A stretch of DNA of 64,000 nt, from assembly GCF_000934465.1 (NCBI RefSeq), contig NZ_JXWY01000005.1:36196-100195 (forward strand), in the 5' to 3' direction. Made by a program: the position numbers and the translations under genes. Positions within the stretch are counted from its first letter, which is position 1; the number at the start of each line of letters is the position of its first letter. The notes under the pieces are model-generated. The model saw nothing but the letters and a program-made list of their open reading frames with translations. It was not told where the DNA came from and ran no database searches. This document shows, in pieces, positions 1 to 9,437 of this stretch. Source of the stretch: Staphylococcus microti. GTDB lineage: Bacteria > Bacillota > Bacilli > Staphylococcales > Staphylococcaceae.

Positions 1-869
1 AAAACTTTGGCGAATTTGATTTAACTGCCATCATAGATTATTTAGATGGTGACAACCATAAAATCATGACCGCAAACTTACAATTTTCACAGTCCGGTGA
101 TGCACAGCTACCAACCGCACCTTCCGATGAAAAAGGACAACATTCAAATACACACGAAGTTGTTGAAATCAGTGTTGGCCCTTTAATAACTATCAAAGTA
201 ATTAGTCATTCAACAGCAAATTTTGAAGTTTTGATTTTCAGAAACACTGCCATTTTAGACGGCAAATCTTTCGAGCGACTTAAACAAGATGACCTCGAAC
301 AGGATACATTATCAACGACCTATGATATTGGACAGAACCAAGCTGTTTGTATTGAGGCACTCGATGGCTTCTTCTTCCATCAACAATCATATACAAGTCT
401 TCTAGATCATCAAGAAGAAGTTGATATACTCACTACTTTATACAATCGTATGGCACAAAATTTAGATATGTCACATTTTCGTTTTGCGGTAGAATTAATT
501 ATCGAACATAATGGGAAATTTTTAGTATGCAGAAGACGTCCAGATGTTGAAGTTGCACCTGGCTTATGGAATGTGCCTGCGGGTAAAGTACAATACAACG
601 AAAGTATGGACGCTGCCATTATACGTGAAGCAAAAGAAGAAACAAATCTCGATATATCTGACTTTAACTGCTTAGGTTATCAGTTTATTAATAAAGCACA
701 CCAACGTTGCGTCTACACATACCACGTCAAAATAGACGATATTTCAAACATTCAAATAGATGAAGGTGAATTCGATCGCTACGCTTGGATTGACGCCTCT
801 CAAATTCATGAATACGACTCGTTAAATCCACATATTAAAGATGCCATTGTTCATTTACATCATACGTAA
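1..869 (+). CDS. Nudix hydrolase, 5' end cut by window edge
   Basis: Nudix-family hydrolase, predicted to cleave a nucleoside diphosphate linked to another group. Counting from the ATG at 66, a typical Nudix box lies at about residues 173-198 (G, then E180, then REAKEET). An extra N-terminal region of about 135 residues resembles nothing I recognise. The reading frame stays open from the ATG at 66 back to base 3 with no stop, and no clear ribosome site precedes 66. The gene therefore probably starts before the window, and the ATG at 66 may be internal. Substrate unknown. It converges on the gene at 921-1991 across a shared terminator. Confidence 0.75.
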   Translation, partial: NFGEFDLTAIIDYLDGDNHKIMTANLQFSQSGDAQLPTAPSDEKGQHSNTHEVVEISVGPLITIKVISHSTANFEVLIFRNTAILDGKSFERLKQDDLEQDTLSTTYDIGQNQAVCIEALDGFFFHQQSYTSLLDHQEEVDILTTLYNRMAQNLDMSHFRFAVELIIEHNGKFLVCRRRPDVEVAPGLWNVPAGKVQYNESMDAAIIREAKEETNLDISDFNCLGYQFINKAHQRCVYTYHVKIDDISNIQIDEGEFDRYAWIDASQIHEYDSLNPHIKDAIVHLHHT

Positions 870-874
870 TATTC

Positions 875-916
875 AAAAAAGACCTCAAAACTCGCATTGA
901 ATTTTGAGGTCTTTAT
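875..916. terminator. Bidirectional terminator between Nudix gene and gdpS
   Basis: Perfect 10-bp arms (GACCTCAAAA at 881-890, TTTTGAGGTC at 902-911), with an A run on the left and T-rich sequence on the right. It sits between two converging genes, so it can serve both. Confidence 0.85.
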
Positions 917-920
917 TTCA

Positions 921-1991
921 TTATTGTAATTTAATAATCGGATTAAACATCACTTTATTACGCCCTTCATTTTTAGCGACATGCAACATGTCATCGGCGT
1001 CTTTAAATACTTTACGTTGTGATTTATAATCATCGTCTGTTAAATAACCAACACCAATGGACACGGATAGTTTAATAACTATTTTATCTGGTAAATGAAA
1101 ACTTGATTTTGAAACTGCCACACGAATACTTTCTGCCAGTTTGACACATTCATCTAGCGTGTAATCACGTAATACGACAGAGAACTCTTCCCCACCGTTA
1201 CGGAAGATCTGCGTCTGCTTCGGTACATAATTTTCTAATAAATGCGCCATTTGTTTAAGCACTGCATCACCTGCGCTATGTGTATAGGCATCGTTGACGT
1301 CTTTAAACCCGTCGATGTCAATGAGCAACAAGCCAAGACTTTGCGCTTGCTGTTGTGCTTGATTCGATACTTCGTTAAGATGGCGGTCAAATTCTTTCAC
1401 ATTACCTAAACCAGTTAAATAATCAATCGTATCTTCATTTTCATAACGTTCAATTAAACGGAAGAAATGATGGACATCTACATAAAATACAGCTGTTACA
1501 AATGTTGCAACGATAGATAAAGGCAATAAATATAAGACAGCAAGTACATCATAATTCGGCACAAACCACGCAATAATTAATAAGATGATAATACTAATGA
1601 TATTTAAAATTTGCATGGCGATAATATGATTATATTTAATAAAAGGCCCGATTGTGCTGGCAATCGCACCAATAATAATTAATGCTATCGCAAATACGAG
1701 TGACATTGCGAGTACAAAATAACCCACTAGCGCAATAATAATCGCTGAGATAAAAGTATAAAAACCATTTGTATAGCGCCCTAAAAATAATAGCGGTACA
1801 AACGATAATTGAATCGCATAGCCCGCGATAGGTACTGGATAGAAAGTTAATAATAAACCGACAATCGTCATTAAAACGGTAATATAACTTTTAGAAAATC
1901 GAAAATCATGTGATTCTGCATATTGCAAACGATGGAACAAATAAATACCTGCGATTGTGACTGAGATATTGTAAATAATTGCTTCAATCAT
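921..1991 (-). CDS. gdpS: GGDEF-domain membrane protein GdpS
   Basis: Membrane protein with about six N-terminal transmembrane segments (5TM-5TMR_LYT type) and a C-terminal GGDEF domain. Start chosen at 1991: a clear AAAGGAG lies 9 bases upstream and the protein then begins [10 protein letters not shown], like S. aureus GdpS; a longer reading from 2048 has no such support. The active-site motif is GGEEF (about residues 266-270). No RxxD inhibitory site is visible five residues before it. In staphylococci GdpS is reported to affect biofilm or protein A expression, apparently without classical c-di-GMP signalling. Length 356 residues. It is divergent from tagO. Confidence 0.9.
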   Translation of the reverse strand: MIEAIIYNISVTIAGIYLFHRLQYAESHDFRFSKSYITVLMTIVGLLLTFYPVPIAGYAIQLSFVPLLFLGRYTNGFYTFISAIIIALVGYFVLAMSLVFAIALIIIGAIASTIGPFIKYNHIIAMQILNIISIIILLIIAWFVPNYDVLAVLYLLPLSIVATFVTAVFYVDVHHFFRLIERYENEDTIDYLTGLGNVKEFDRHLNEVSNQAQQQAQSLGLLLIDIDGFKDVNDAYTHSAGDAVLKQMAHLLENYVPKQTQIFRNGGEEFSVVLRDYTLDECVKLAESIRVAVSKSSFHLPDKIVIKLSVSIGVGYLTDDDYKSQRKVFKDADDMLHVAKNEGRNKVMFNPIIKLQ

Positions 1992-2226
1992 AACATTCGT
2001 CTCCTTTGCATCAACATCTATTGTATGGGAAAAGTCTTTTTTTGTCATCTGCTATGTTATGAAAAAGACATAAAGAAATGCTATTATTTTAAGAGCCTTA
2101 ATAGGTTAAAATGTGATAAAATAAATAATGTTAGAAATTGAAATATAACTTTATACTTCCTACAGTATATAAATGAATAGACACTTGATTTTAAAAGTAC
2201 TCTAAATTAGTTATGAGGGTGACCTG

Positions 2227-3267
2227 ATGTATACATTAACACTCATTGCCGTCTCAATGATTGTCAGCTTAATCACAGCACCCATTGTGATTGCTGTATC
2301 TAAAAAATTAGATATTGTTGATAAACCAAACTTTCGAAAAGTACATACGAAACCGATATCCATGATGGGTGGCGCGGTCATCTTAATTGCCTTTTTTATC
2401 GGCATTTGGTTAGGTCATCCGATTGAGCGGGAAACAAAACCATTATTGCTCGGAGCGATTGTTATTTATTTAGTCGGTCTCATTGATGACTTGTATGACA
2501 TCAAGCCTATATTGAAGCTACTCGGTCAAATCGGGGCGGCGTCTATTGTCGTCATGTACGGTGTAACGATTGACTTCATCACATTACCTATGGGCCCTAC
2601 ATTACACTTCGGTTGGTTCAGCATTCCAATCACAATCATTTGGTTTGTTGCGATTATTAATGCTATCAACTTAATTGATGGGTTAGATGGTTTAGCTGCT
2701 GGTGTGTCTACAATCGCTTATGTGACGATTGCATTTATCGCTATTTTACAAGGGAATATTTTTATTATTATGATATGCAGCGTGCAAATCGGGGCGTTAC
2801 TTGGCTTTCTAGTGTTTAACTTCCACCCAGCCAAAATATTTTTAGGCGATAACGGGGCATTATTACTCGGCTTTATTATTGCTTTTGTGTCACTTCTAGG
2901 ATTCAAAAACATTACATTAATTTCATTGTTTTTCCCTGTTGTGATTCTCGCTGTACCGTTTATCGATACATTGTTTGCGATGATTCGCCGTGTTAAAAAA
3001 GGGCAACGCATTATGCAAGCGGATAAATCACATCTGCATCATCGCTTGCTCGACCTTGGTTATACTCATCGCCAAACAGTTATTTTAATCTATGCCATTG
3101 CGATTATGTTTAGTGTTGTAAGTGTCATTCTTTATTTATCCCAACCTTGGGGCGTCTTTTTGATGATTATTTTAATTATCTTGACGATTGAATTGATTGT
3201 TGAATTTACAGGACTTGTTGATAACAACTACCGTCCGTTACTCAATATGATTGCACGTAAACGTTAG
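2227..3267 (+). CDS. tagO: Undecaprenyl-phosphate GlcNAc-1-phosphate transferase TagO
   Basis: Transfers GlcNAc-1-phosphate from UDP-GlcNAc to undecaprenyl phosphate, the first membrane step of wall teichoic acid synthesis. Polytopic membrane protein of 346 residues (S. aureus TagO about 351). It carries the family motifs: the Asp pair in LIDDLYDIKP near residue 87, NLIDGLDGLAAG near 145, and the LHHRLLDLG histidines near 265. Ribosome site GAGGGTGA lies just upstream of the ATG. It is divergent from gdpS and convergent with the Fem-like gene, so probably monocistronic. Its lipid carrier is recycled by UppP, encoded at 58110-58961. Confidence 0.93.
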   Translation: MYTLTLIAVSMIVSLITAPIVIAVSKKLDIVDKPNFRKVHTKPISMMGGAVILIAFFIGIWLGHPIERETKPLLLGAIVIYLVGLIDDLYDIKPILKLLGQIGAASIVVMYGVTIDFITLPMGPTLHFGWFSIPITIIWFVAIINAINLIDGLDGLAAGVSTIAYVTIAFIAILQGNIFIIMICSVQIGALLGFLVFNFHPAKIFLGDNGALLLGFIIAFVSLLGFKNITLISLFFPVVILAVPFIDTLFAMIRRVKKGQRIMQADKSHLHHRLLDLGYTHRQTVILIYAIAIMFSVVSVILYLSQPWGVFLMIILIILTIELIVEFTGLVDNNYRPLLNMIARKR

Positions 3268-3271
3268 TATA

Positions 3272-3322
3272 TAAAACAGCCGTATTTTCAGGTTTGACAC
3301 CTTTGAAAATACGGCTGTTTGT
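3272..3322. terminator. Bidirectional terminator tagO / Fem-like gene
   Basis: Arms of 17 bp (3274-3290 and 3304-3320) form a strong hairpin with A and T runs on either side, between convergent genes. Confidence 0.88.
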
Positions 3323-3329
3323 TTATATT

Positions 3330-4571
3330 TTAACGATTGAGTAATTGATAAATCTTATAAAAGAATGGTTTGACTGGCTTAATAAAGTCGCCAATATATT
3401 CTTCAACATGTGCATTAAAGCCTTCTTTAAAGCGTTGTACACCTTTATCTTCTGCGTCATCGCTAAAGTCTCCAGTAATACCATAGAAATTATAGCGATC
3501 AATATTGTGTGCTTTCGCAAACTTAATCATTTCCCACTGTAAACGGTAAGCACCCATATACGCATTATATTTAGGGTTCGAACCACTCGATAAATAGTAT
3601 ACTTCATGGTCGTTATAAATATAAAGTGCTGCAGCTAAATCTAATACTTTACCGTCTGTTTTGATCAGTTGCTCCGTCTCAGCTATTTTCTTCTCTTGTT
3701 TCTCCAATTGTTGTTTAACTTGCTGATGTTTTGTTTTACTTTTTTTAGAATTTGGATTTTCTTGAAGTTTCTGCTCTGTTGCTTCAAATTCTTTCGATAA
3801 CGTCTCATACTGCGCTTTTTGCTTGTCTAACAAATTCTCCAAGTCAATATAAGCTAATTTCAACATACTATTTTCTGGATATGTACGTTGCATCTTTTCA
3901 AAATAGTCTTGATCACGGAATTTAAAGCCATGTTTCTCTTCCGCCATTCTAAACAACTTGAAAAATCTATCCGTTTCGTCTATCGACAACGTACGAACTT
4001 GCACATCCATTTCATATGTTTTCTTAATATTACGTCTCGTTTGATAATCCATCTCTTTCAAGAGTTGGTCTTCTGATTTATCTGCCAAATCTAAAACGGA
4101 CAACCAGCGAATTTGACTTGTTTGAGAATAGCCAATTGTATAACCTTGATGTTGATAACCGAGCTGTTCCATTTGTTTAATAAATAATTGATTGTCGAAC
4201 GCTTGCACGACGTTCCCTTTCGCATCACGAATATTCTCTAGTAAATAAGGATCTGTTAACACAAACAGACATTGGTGTTTTTTCAAATACGCGGTTAAGT
4301 TGCTGTAGAAAAACTTCACAAGCTCCAAATCTTGATAGTCCATTACAGGTCCTCTATGCGTATAAAAATATTTAAAAAACTTCAAGCTTCTAGCTTCTGT
4401 CAATAAACATGCTGCTAAAATTGTTCCATCTTCATTTTTCACACCGACTAAATGCGCATCTTTCTGATTTAAGTCACGGAACGAAAAATGTTCAGCGCTC
4501 TGTGTATAATGAGAGAAACGCTCTTTGACAAATGTTTGATACTCTTGTTGATTCAAACGACCAAACTCCAT
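3330..4571 (-). CDS. FemABX-family aminoacyltransferase
   Basis: Fem-type enzyme of 413 residues, close to FemA and FemB (about 420). The family adds amino acids from aminoacyl-tRNA to the peptidoglycan stem peptide or cross-bridge in the cytoplasm. Start set at 4571 (MEFGRLNQQE) because AAAGGAG lies 11 bases upstream; the open frame extends to 4706 without support. A charged coiled-coil insert (about residues 245-305) matches the helical arm of FemA/FemB. It is not at the usual femAB locus, so it is a paralogue such as FmhA, FmhC or an endopeptidase-immunity type. Which residue it adds cannot be told from sequence. Confidence 0.85.
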   Translation of the reverse strand: MEFGRLNQQEYQTFVKERFSHYTQSAEHFSFRDLNQKDAHLVGVKNEDGTILAACLLTEARSLKFFKYFYTHRGPVMDYQDLELVKFFYSNLTAYLKKHQCLFVLTDPYLLENIRDAKGNVVQAFDNQLFIKQMEQLGYQHQGYTIGYSQTSQIRWLSVLDLADKSEDQLLKEMDYQTRRNIKKTYEMDVQVRTLSIDETDRFFKLFRMAEEKHGFKFRDQDYFEKMQRTYPENSMLKLAYIDLENLLDKQKAQYETLSKEFEATEQKLQENPNSKKSKTKHQQVKQQLEKQEKKIAETEQLIKTDGKVLDLAAALYIYNDHEVYYLSSGSNPKYNAYMGAYRLQWEMIKFAKAHNIDRYNFYGITGDFSDDAEDKGVQRFKEGFNAHVEEYIGDFIKPVKPFFYKIYQLLNR

Positions 4572-4635
4572 TAAGTAAACAGCTCCTTTTTTTATCAGTT
4601 CACATATCACCATTCTAACATAAATAAGAAAAAAC

Positions 4636-4687
4636 AGAGAGCGAGACAGAAAGCTCATTTTTGTAAAAATCTTTCTGTCCCACTCCC
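4636..4687. terminator. Repeat-type terminator after glycerate kinase gene
   Basis: Imperfect inverted repeat GAGCGAGACAGAAAG / CTTTCTGTCCCACTC. It lies downstream of the minus-strand glycerate kinase gene. The GACAGAAAGC.CATTTTTGT core is shared with 38381-38429, so this is a dispersed intergenic element that also works as a hairpin terminator. Confidence 0.7.
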
Positions 4688-4712
4688 TGTCCCGTTCCTT
4701 TTTCACACTTAC

Positions 4713-5831
4713 TTATTTCCCTATCTGTGATTGAAGTAACTTAATCGCTTGAATCGTATAACTACGCAATTGAATGCCTAGTTTAAAGTCCGGATACGTT
4801 GTAGGCATATCCATAAACGTATTGAACATGCCTGTCACACCTAGCGCTTCAAAGCGGGCAAATTTATCGGTCGTACCACAAATGGCAATGCTTGTTTTAT
4901 CATATTTCTGTGCTAATTCTGCAATGCGCAATGACGATGTTTCTATTTGTTGATCTTGTTCGTTAATACCTTCTCCAAATACAATCAAATCTGCATGTTG
5001 TACTAATGCATCTAAACCCATAATCTGGTCGACAAGGACATGGCTTGTCACGACTTCGCCACCTAATAATGCTTGTGTTACAGCGGCAATACCACCACCT
5101 GCACCGCCACGTTCTACAGGTCCTAATGCAATATGCAAGTTGTTTTTAAACAATTCGCTGAAATACCACAGCAAGTTGTCAATTTCAACAGCTTCGTCAC
5201 GTGTCATGCCAATTTCATTATAACGCTGCATGACTTCACTTTGCTTACCGTAAAAATGACTATCAAAGTCACTCAAAATTTGGATACGGGCTTGATAAAT
5301 ATCATCTCGAAGTTCTGAGACATCAATGCGACGAATATATTTAATTTGTCCTGCACCTTGTCGCATATCTAATTGTTCGCCTTCATCATTATAAAAACGC
5401 ACACCTAATGCTTGTAACATGCCAGCGCCGCCATCAAATACTTGTGTGCCGCCTACTGAAATCGCAAAGTGTGTCGCATCTTGGTCTAAAGCATGGTTAA
5501 TCACTTCACCTAAGCCATAACTTGTTTGTTGTATAGATGACACATCTGCTTTCATAAACTGACTCGCTTCAATTACGGTTAAGCCTTCTTCTGTTTGACC
5601 GTATGTCGCTGAAATAGGACGCATTTGTGCATCATGTATATCAATGTGATATTGTGTACCAGAACGCCATAAAAAGACGGCTTCTAACAGCTCGTGACGC
5701 CCATTGAACAACGGTACTTGTACAATATCTGCATTTTCAATTTGACTCGCAACCGCTTCTTCAACAAAACGATTGGCATCATAGCTTGAAATAATCCCAT
5801 GATATGCATCCATGGCTACTAGTACTTTCAT
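4713..5831 (-). CDS. Glycerate kinase family protein
   Basis: GlxK/GarK-type glycerate kinase, 372 residues, the usual length; phosphorylates glycerate using ATP. The glycine-rich stretches GGTQVFDGGAG (about residue 147) and RGGAGGGIAAV (about 240) and the FGEGIN motif near 285 fit the family. Ribosome site GAGGTGACAAG precedes the ATG. It reads toward the Fem-like gene but is separated from it by a hairpin terminator, so co-transcription is unlikely. No glycerate or tartronate pathway genes are adjacent; the physiological role is therefore open. Confidence 0.85.
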   Translation of the reverse strand: MKVLVAMDAYHGIISSYDANRFVEEAVASQIENADIVQVPLFNGRHELLEAVFLWRSGTQYHIDIHDAQMRPISATYGQTEEGLTVIEASQFMKADVSSIQQTSYGLGEVINHALDQDATHFAISVGGTQVFDGGAGMLQALGVRFYNDEGEQLDMRQGAGQIKYIRRIDVSELRDDIYQARIQILSDFDSHFYGKQSEVMQRYNEIGMTRDEAVEIDNLLWYFSELFKNNLHIALGPVERGGAGGGIAAVTQALLGGEVVTSHVLVDQIMGLDALVQHADLIVFGEGINEQDQQIETSSLRIAELAQKYDKTSIAICGTTDKFARFEALGVTGMFNTFMDMPTTYPDFKLGIQLRSYTIQAIKLLQSQIGK

Positions 5832-5882
5832 CTTGTCACCTCATTCATTTACTCATCTTTTCATTTTACCATAAAACACGAC

Positions 5883-5938
5883 AAAAAAAGAACGCACAGG
5901 CTCTCCATCTTCGTGTTGGAGACCTATCGCGTTCTCAT
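5883..5938 (-). terminator. Terminator of brxC
   Basis: Long imperfect stem (AGAACGC...GCGTTCT outer pairing at about 5889 and 5937). On the minus strand it is followed by seven Ts. Confidence 0.8.
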
Positions 5939-5950
5939 CTGTTTTGTTTA

Positions 5951-6271
5951 TTAACCTTCTGCTTTCGCAAGTGAAGATACATTGATATTATTGTGACTGT
6001 CGTGCCACTTTACTTCGCCTTCCACAAAATAAAAAGCTTGTGGCGTTTCATGTTTAATGCCTGTTTTTTCTTCGATATAGTTCGATAATTCTCGCTCTTG
6101 TTGTACGATTAAATAATAACCATCCATATCGCGTTCATATAAAAATTTATTGAACTGATCTAAAGCATTTTCTGAAATTGGACATGTATTGCTGTGTTTA
6201 AAAATAAAAATATCATGATTCGTTGTAATCACTTGTTCGAATTGTTCTATTGAAGTTAGCTTAATAGCCAT
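5951..6271 (-). CDS. brxC: Bacilliredoxin BrxC (YtxJ family)
   Basis: Thioredoxin-fold protein of 106 residues in the YtxJ family, implicated in removing bacillithiol from mixed disulfides on proteins. The redox motif is TCPIS with a single cysteine at residue 30, as is typical. Start chosen at 6271 (MAIKLTSIEQ) with AGAGGTG upstream; the open frame to 6400 has no ribosome site. It stands alone, with its own terminator. Staphylococci use bacillithiol as their low-molecular-weight thiol, which fits. Confidence 0.85.
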   Translation of the reverse strand: MAIKLTSIEQFEQVITTNHDIFIFKHSNTCPISENALDQFNKFLYERDMDGYYLIVQQERELSNYIEEKTGIKHETPQAFYFVEGEVKWHDSHNNINVSSLAKAEG

Positions 6272-6504
6272 GACGTTCTTCACCTCTAAGTAAAATTTCA
6301 ATTCGTCTCTCTGGCAAACCTTCCATCTCACATAAAATTCGTAATGTTTACCATTATACACATTATCAGTATCATTGTTAACCTGTAAATTTTGCCTCAT
6401 ACACGGTCAAACGTGTACATCATTTTAAAATATATTGCTATCAACAATCAGTTTGTACATCAACATATTTCTATTTATACCCTAACCATACCTTATCCAA
6501 TCAT

Positions 6505-7389
6505 TTATAGTGCATCATATTGCTTCTGGTACGGTTCATTGTAGTGTGCCAACTGTTCAGAAGAAGTTACCAACGTATTTGCATCTATTTTTGCCAACGC
6601 TTCACTATATTCAATCGTTTTAACACGTTCCTTGTAATAGCGTTCAAGATCATAGTACATCTCAATTGCACTTTGTCTTGCTTGACTGACAGAGTGATTA
6701 TGTAGCTGCTTCTGATTTAGTGCTTGCGTCTGTTGTTGAATAAGCGGAATCGTTTTTGTATTGTAGACATCTGCTTCTTTTCCGTCATCGTTATGCGTTG
6801 CTGCTTCTTCTGCACTTGCCTTAATCTGCGCATTACAAGATTCTAACATATCTTGTAGAATAGCACCTTCTTCTACACCTTCTGCAGTTGATTGCGCCTG
6901 CGTCATATAGGTTTCAACTTGTACACGATGTGACTCAAAAGCTTGTGTGTTATTTAAAATCTTTTCGTTCGACTCAATTGATGCGATATATTGTGCCACA
7001 AAGTCTTCAAGGCGTTGTATCTCTTGTTCTTTACCCTGCATGCCTTTTAAGTATGCGTCTTTGACTGATTTCAATTGTGCGTTAGACGCTGGCAGTTGCT
7101 TCACCGCTTTATTGTACGCTTGAAATTTAGGTTTTAACTGCTTTTTAATTTCTGTATTAAGCTGTTTAAATACTTTTTTACTTTCGTCTGTCGTATCCCC
7201 TTGTCCTAAATCTTTCAATTTGTATAATGCCATGTTATCTAATGTTTGGTTAAATGCTTTCTCTTTATCAGCAACACGCGACAACTGTGCATCAAAAGCT
7301 GCTTTATCACGTTGTGTCTGTCCACCACATGCTGAAAGTACAAATATCACGATCATACAAAATGTTAAAAGCCTCTTTATTTTTTTCAT
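6505..7389 (-). CDS. EMYY-motif lipoprotein
   Basis: Secreted lipoprotein of 294 residues. The N terminus is a lipoprotein signal peptide with lipobox LSAC (Cys21), so the mature protein should be membrane-anchored on the outside. The rest is helical and rich in Gln, Lys and Glu. It contains the sequence SAIEMYYDLERYYKER near the C terminus, the hallmark of the staphylococcal EMYY-motif lipoproteins. Function unknown. No enzymatic motif is visible. Confidence 0.82.
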   Translation of the reverse strand: MKKIKRLLTFCMIVIFVLSACGGQTQRDKAAFDAQLSRVADKEKAFNQTLDNMALYKLKDLGQGDTTDESKKVFKQLNTEIKKQLKPKFQAYNKAVKQLPASNAQLKSVKDAYLKGMQGKEQEIQRLEDFVAQYIASIESNEKILNNTQAFESHRVQVETYMTQAQSTAEGVEEGAILQDMLESCNAQIKASAEEAATHNDDGKEADVYNTKTIPLIQQQTQALNQKQLHNHSVSQARQSAIEMYYDLERYYKERVKTIEYSEALAKIDANTLVTSSEQLAHYNEPYQKQYDAL

Positions 7390-7506
7390 GATAGCCCCCT
7401 TAACACCTCGTATTATACCGAAACATATTTAACTTGAAAATAATATATGTTATAGTAATGCAGAATTATAGAGCTGTCGGAACTGAATCTTTAAGGAGGA
7501 CACCGC

Positions 7507-8022
7507 ATGTACCCACATGTTCAACCTTTCGTCACTGATGCGGCGAAAGAAGATTACGCACAACAATATGCGCATTACCAATCGTTGTTATTCGATCTTT
7601 TAGACTCGCCTGTTAAATCAACGCAACATATCGGTGGAACACAGCACTTCCATTATCCAACTGAACCAATTCTTGATATTTTAGTCGGTGTTGATAACTT
7701 GCATGATATTACCTCACTTGATGAAAAACGCTTGAATTATGCAGGATTTTATCGTTTGCATCATACATACAATAAAAAAGTGATGATGGCACGTTTCAAC
7801 AACTTATCGGAATTAAAACAACACGTGCGCCTACATATTTTACAGCGAAACACCGCATTGTTTGAACACTATATTGCGATAGACCAGCTATTAAACGAGT
7901 CTTCACAGGCGATTGATTTCTTCGCTAAAGAAAAACAAGCATTGCTGACAAACAGTCGTACAATTCGAAACTACGAAACAGGCAAGCAACAACTTTTTAC
8001 ACAACTCGGCAAATTATTATAA
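7507..8022 (+). CDS. GrpB/UPF0157 family protein
   Basis: Protein of 171 residues in the GrpB (UPF0157) group, related to nucleotidyltransferase folds. Family features are the QHIGGT stretch near residue 42 followed by EPILDILVGV near 54. In most members this reads HIGST, so the nucleotide-contact Ser is Gly here. Ribosome site AAGGAGGACACCGC lies directly before the ATG. It sits upstream of murB in the same direction, with about 90 bases between. Biochemical role unknown. Confidence 0.72.
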   Translation: MYPHVQPFVTDAAKEDYAQQYAHYQSLLFDLLDSPVKSTQHIGGTQHFHYPTEPILDILVGVDNLHDITSLDEKRLNYAGFYRLHHTYNKKVMMARFNNLSELKQHVRLHILQRNTALFEHYIAIDQLLNESSQAIDFFAKEKQALLTNSRTIRNYETGKQQLFTQLGKLL

Positions 8023-8113
8023 ATGCCTTTTACTTTTATAGGTTGATACATGACTTTCAACCCGTTAAACAGGTAAAATAAAGATAATGATAATAGAAAG
8101 GATGTTACAAAGG

Positions 8114-9052
8114 ATGAATATGAACATCTTGCAAGACCTTGAACAAATCGTTCCAAAAGACATTATTAAAGTGAATGAACCACTCAAAAAATATACGTAT
8201 ACGGAAACGGGTGGTATTGCAGATTTTTACATTTCACCTAAACGCTACGAAGATGTTCAACACGTTGTGAAATACGCTTATGCGCATCACATCCCTGTCA
8301 CATATTTAGGGAATGGCTCTAACATTATTATTCGTGATGGTGGTATTCGTGGCATTGTATTGAGCTTATTAAAACTCAATCATATCGAAGCTTCTGATGC
8401 GACAATTATTGCAGGGAGTGGTGCCGCAATTATCGATGTTTCACGTAAAGCACGTGACTTGTCGTTAACAGGCCTTGAATTTGCATGCGGTATCCCTGGA
8501 TCTGTCGGTGGTGCTGTTTATATGAATGCAGGTGCATACGGTGGCGAAATTAAAGACGTTATTGATTATGCACGCGTGATTGATGAACAAGGCAATATGT
8601 TACAACTCACGCATAACGAGTTAGAATTAGATTATCGTAATAGCATCATTCAAAGTGCACATTACGTCGTGCTTGAGGCAGCATTTACACTGACACCTGG
8701 TAAACAAGAAGCGATCCAAGAAGTGATGGATGATTTAACAGAACGCCGTGAGTCTAAACAACCCCTTGAATATCCGTCATGTGGCAGTGTTTTCCGTCGC
8801 CCACCTGGGCACTTTGCAGGTAAATTGATTCAAGATGCTGAATTACAAGGACATCGTGTCGGTGGTGTTGAAGTTTCTAAAAAACATGCAGGTTTCATGG
8901 TCAATATCGACAATGGGACAGCAACAGACTACGAGAATCTCATCAAACACGTTCAACACGTCGTGAAAGAAAAGTTTGATGTGATGTTAGAACGAGAAGT
9001 ACGCATTATTGGCGAACCTTTAGATGACAATACTTCAGCAAAGGATGCCTAA
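8114..9052 (+). CDS. murB: UDP-N-acetylenolpyruvoylglucosamine reductase MurB
   Basis: FAD enzyme that reduces UDP-GlcNAc-enolpyruvate to UDP-MurNAc with NADPH, in the cytoplasm. It has the FAD-binding [14 protein letters not shown] and GCAIPGS-like [15 protein letters not shown] motifs, the proton-donor Ser in [11 protein letters not shown], and the C-terminal EVRIIGEP Glu. Start is uncertain. ATG 8114 gives 312 residues with AGAAAGG about 12 bases upstream; ATG 8120 uses ACAAAGG at spacing 6; an ATG further upstream at 8087 looks too long. The CHY zinc-finger gene follows after two bases, so the two are probably co-transcribed. Confidence 0.93.
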   Translation: MNMNILQDLEQIVPKDIIKVNEPLKKYTYTETGGIADFYISPKRYEDVQHVVKYAYAHHIPVTYLGNGSNIIIRDGGIRGIVLSLLKLNHIEASDATIIAGSGAAIIDVSRKARDLSLTGLEFACGIPGSVGGAVYMNAGAYGGEIKDVIDYARVIDEQGNMLQLTHNELELDYRNSIIQSAHYVVLEAAFTLTPGKQEAIQEVMDDLTERRESKQPLEYPSCGSVFRRPPGHFAGKLIQDAELQGHRVGGVEVSKKHAGFMVNIDNGTATDYENLIKHVQHVVKEKFDVMLEREVRIIGEPLDDNTSAKDA

Positions 9053-9054
9053 CG

Positions 9055-9378
9055 ATGGTGCACGTATATGGTACCACCGTTGATAATGAAACACGTTGCA
9101 CACACTATCATACAGACTTAGATATTATCGCAATTAAGTTTAAATGTTGCGATAAATACTACCCGTGTATTCATTGTCATAATGAAGCGGAAACACATTC
9201 AGCTGAACAATGGCCAGCGCATACTTTTACAAATACAAAAGCGGTATTATGTGGCGTTTGTCGATATGAAATGACGATTCAAACGTATATGCAGGCAACA
9301 CATTGTCCACAATGTCAATCACAATTTAATAGTAGATGTCGCCTCCACTATCCTTACTACTTTGAAGTCGACCAATAA
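9055..9378 (+). CDS. CHY zinc-finger protein
   Basis: Small protein of 107 residues dominated by zinc-ligand pairs: CTHYHT, KCCDKYYPCIHCHNE, CGVCRYE and CPQCQSQF. This is the CHY zinc-finger pattern. In eukaryotes the domain occurs in E3 ligases; in bacteria the role is not known. It begins two bases after the murB stop, suggesting translation coupled to murB. A strong terminator follows. Binding of several zinc ions is inferred from the ligand pattern. Confidence 0.8.
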   Translation: MVHVYGTTVDNETRCTHYHTDLDIIAIKFKCCDKYYPCIHCHNEAETHSAEQWPAHTFTNTKAVLCGVCRYEMTIQTYMQATHCPQCQSQFNSRCRLHYPYYFEVDQ

Positions 9379-9379
9379 C

Positions 9380-9428
9380 GAAAGAAGCGGTACGTACATA
9401 TTTCCATATGCGCGTACCGCTTCTTTAT
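9380..9428. terminator. Bidirectional terminator murB-CHY / nrdF
   Basis: Arms AAAGAAGCGGTACG and CGTACCGCTTCTTT are perfectly complementary and lie between convergent genes. Confidence 0.9.
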
Positions 9429-9437
9429 TGGTATGAT

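Noticed and set aside
8083-8094. GATAATGATAAT before murB, half of a Fur box
   Set aside because: Only one half-site, overlapping the translation start region; AT-rich sequence gives such matches by chance.
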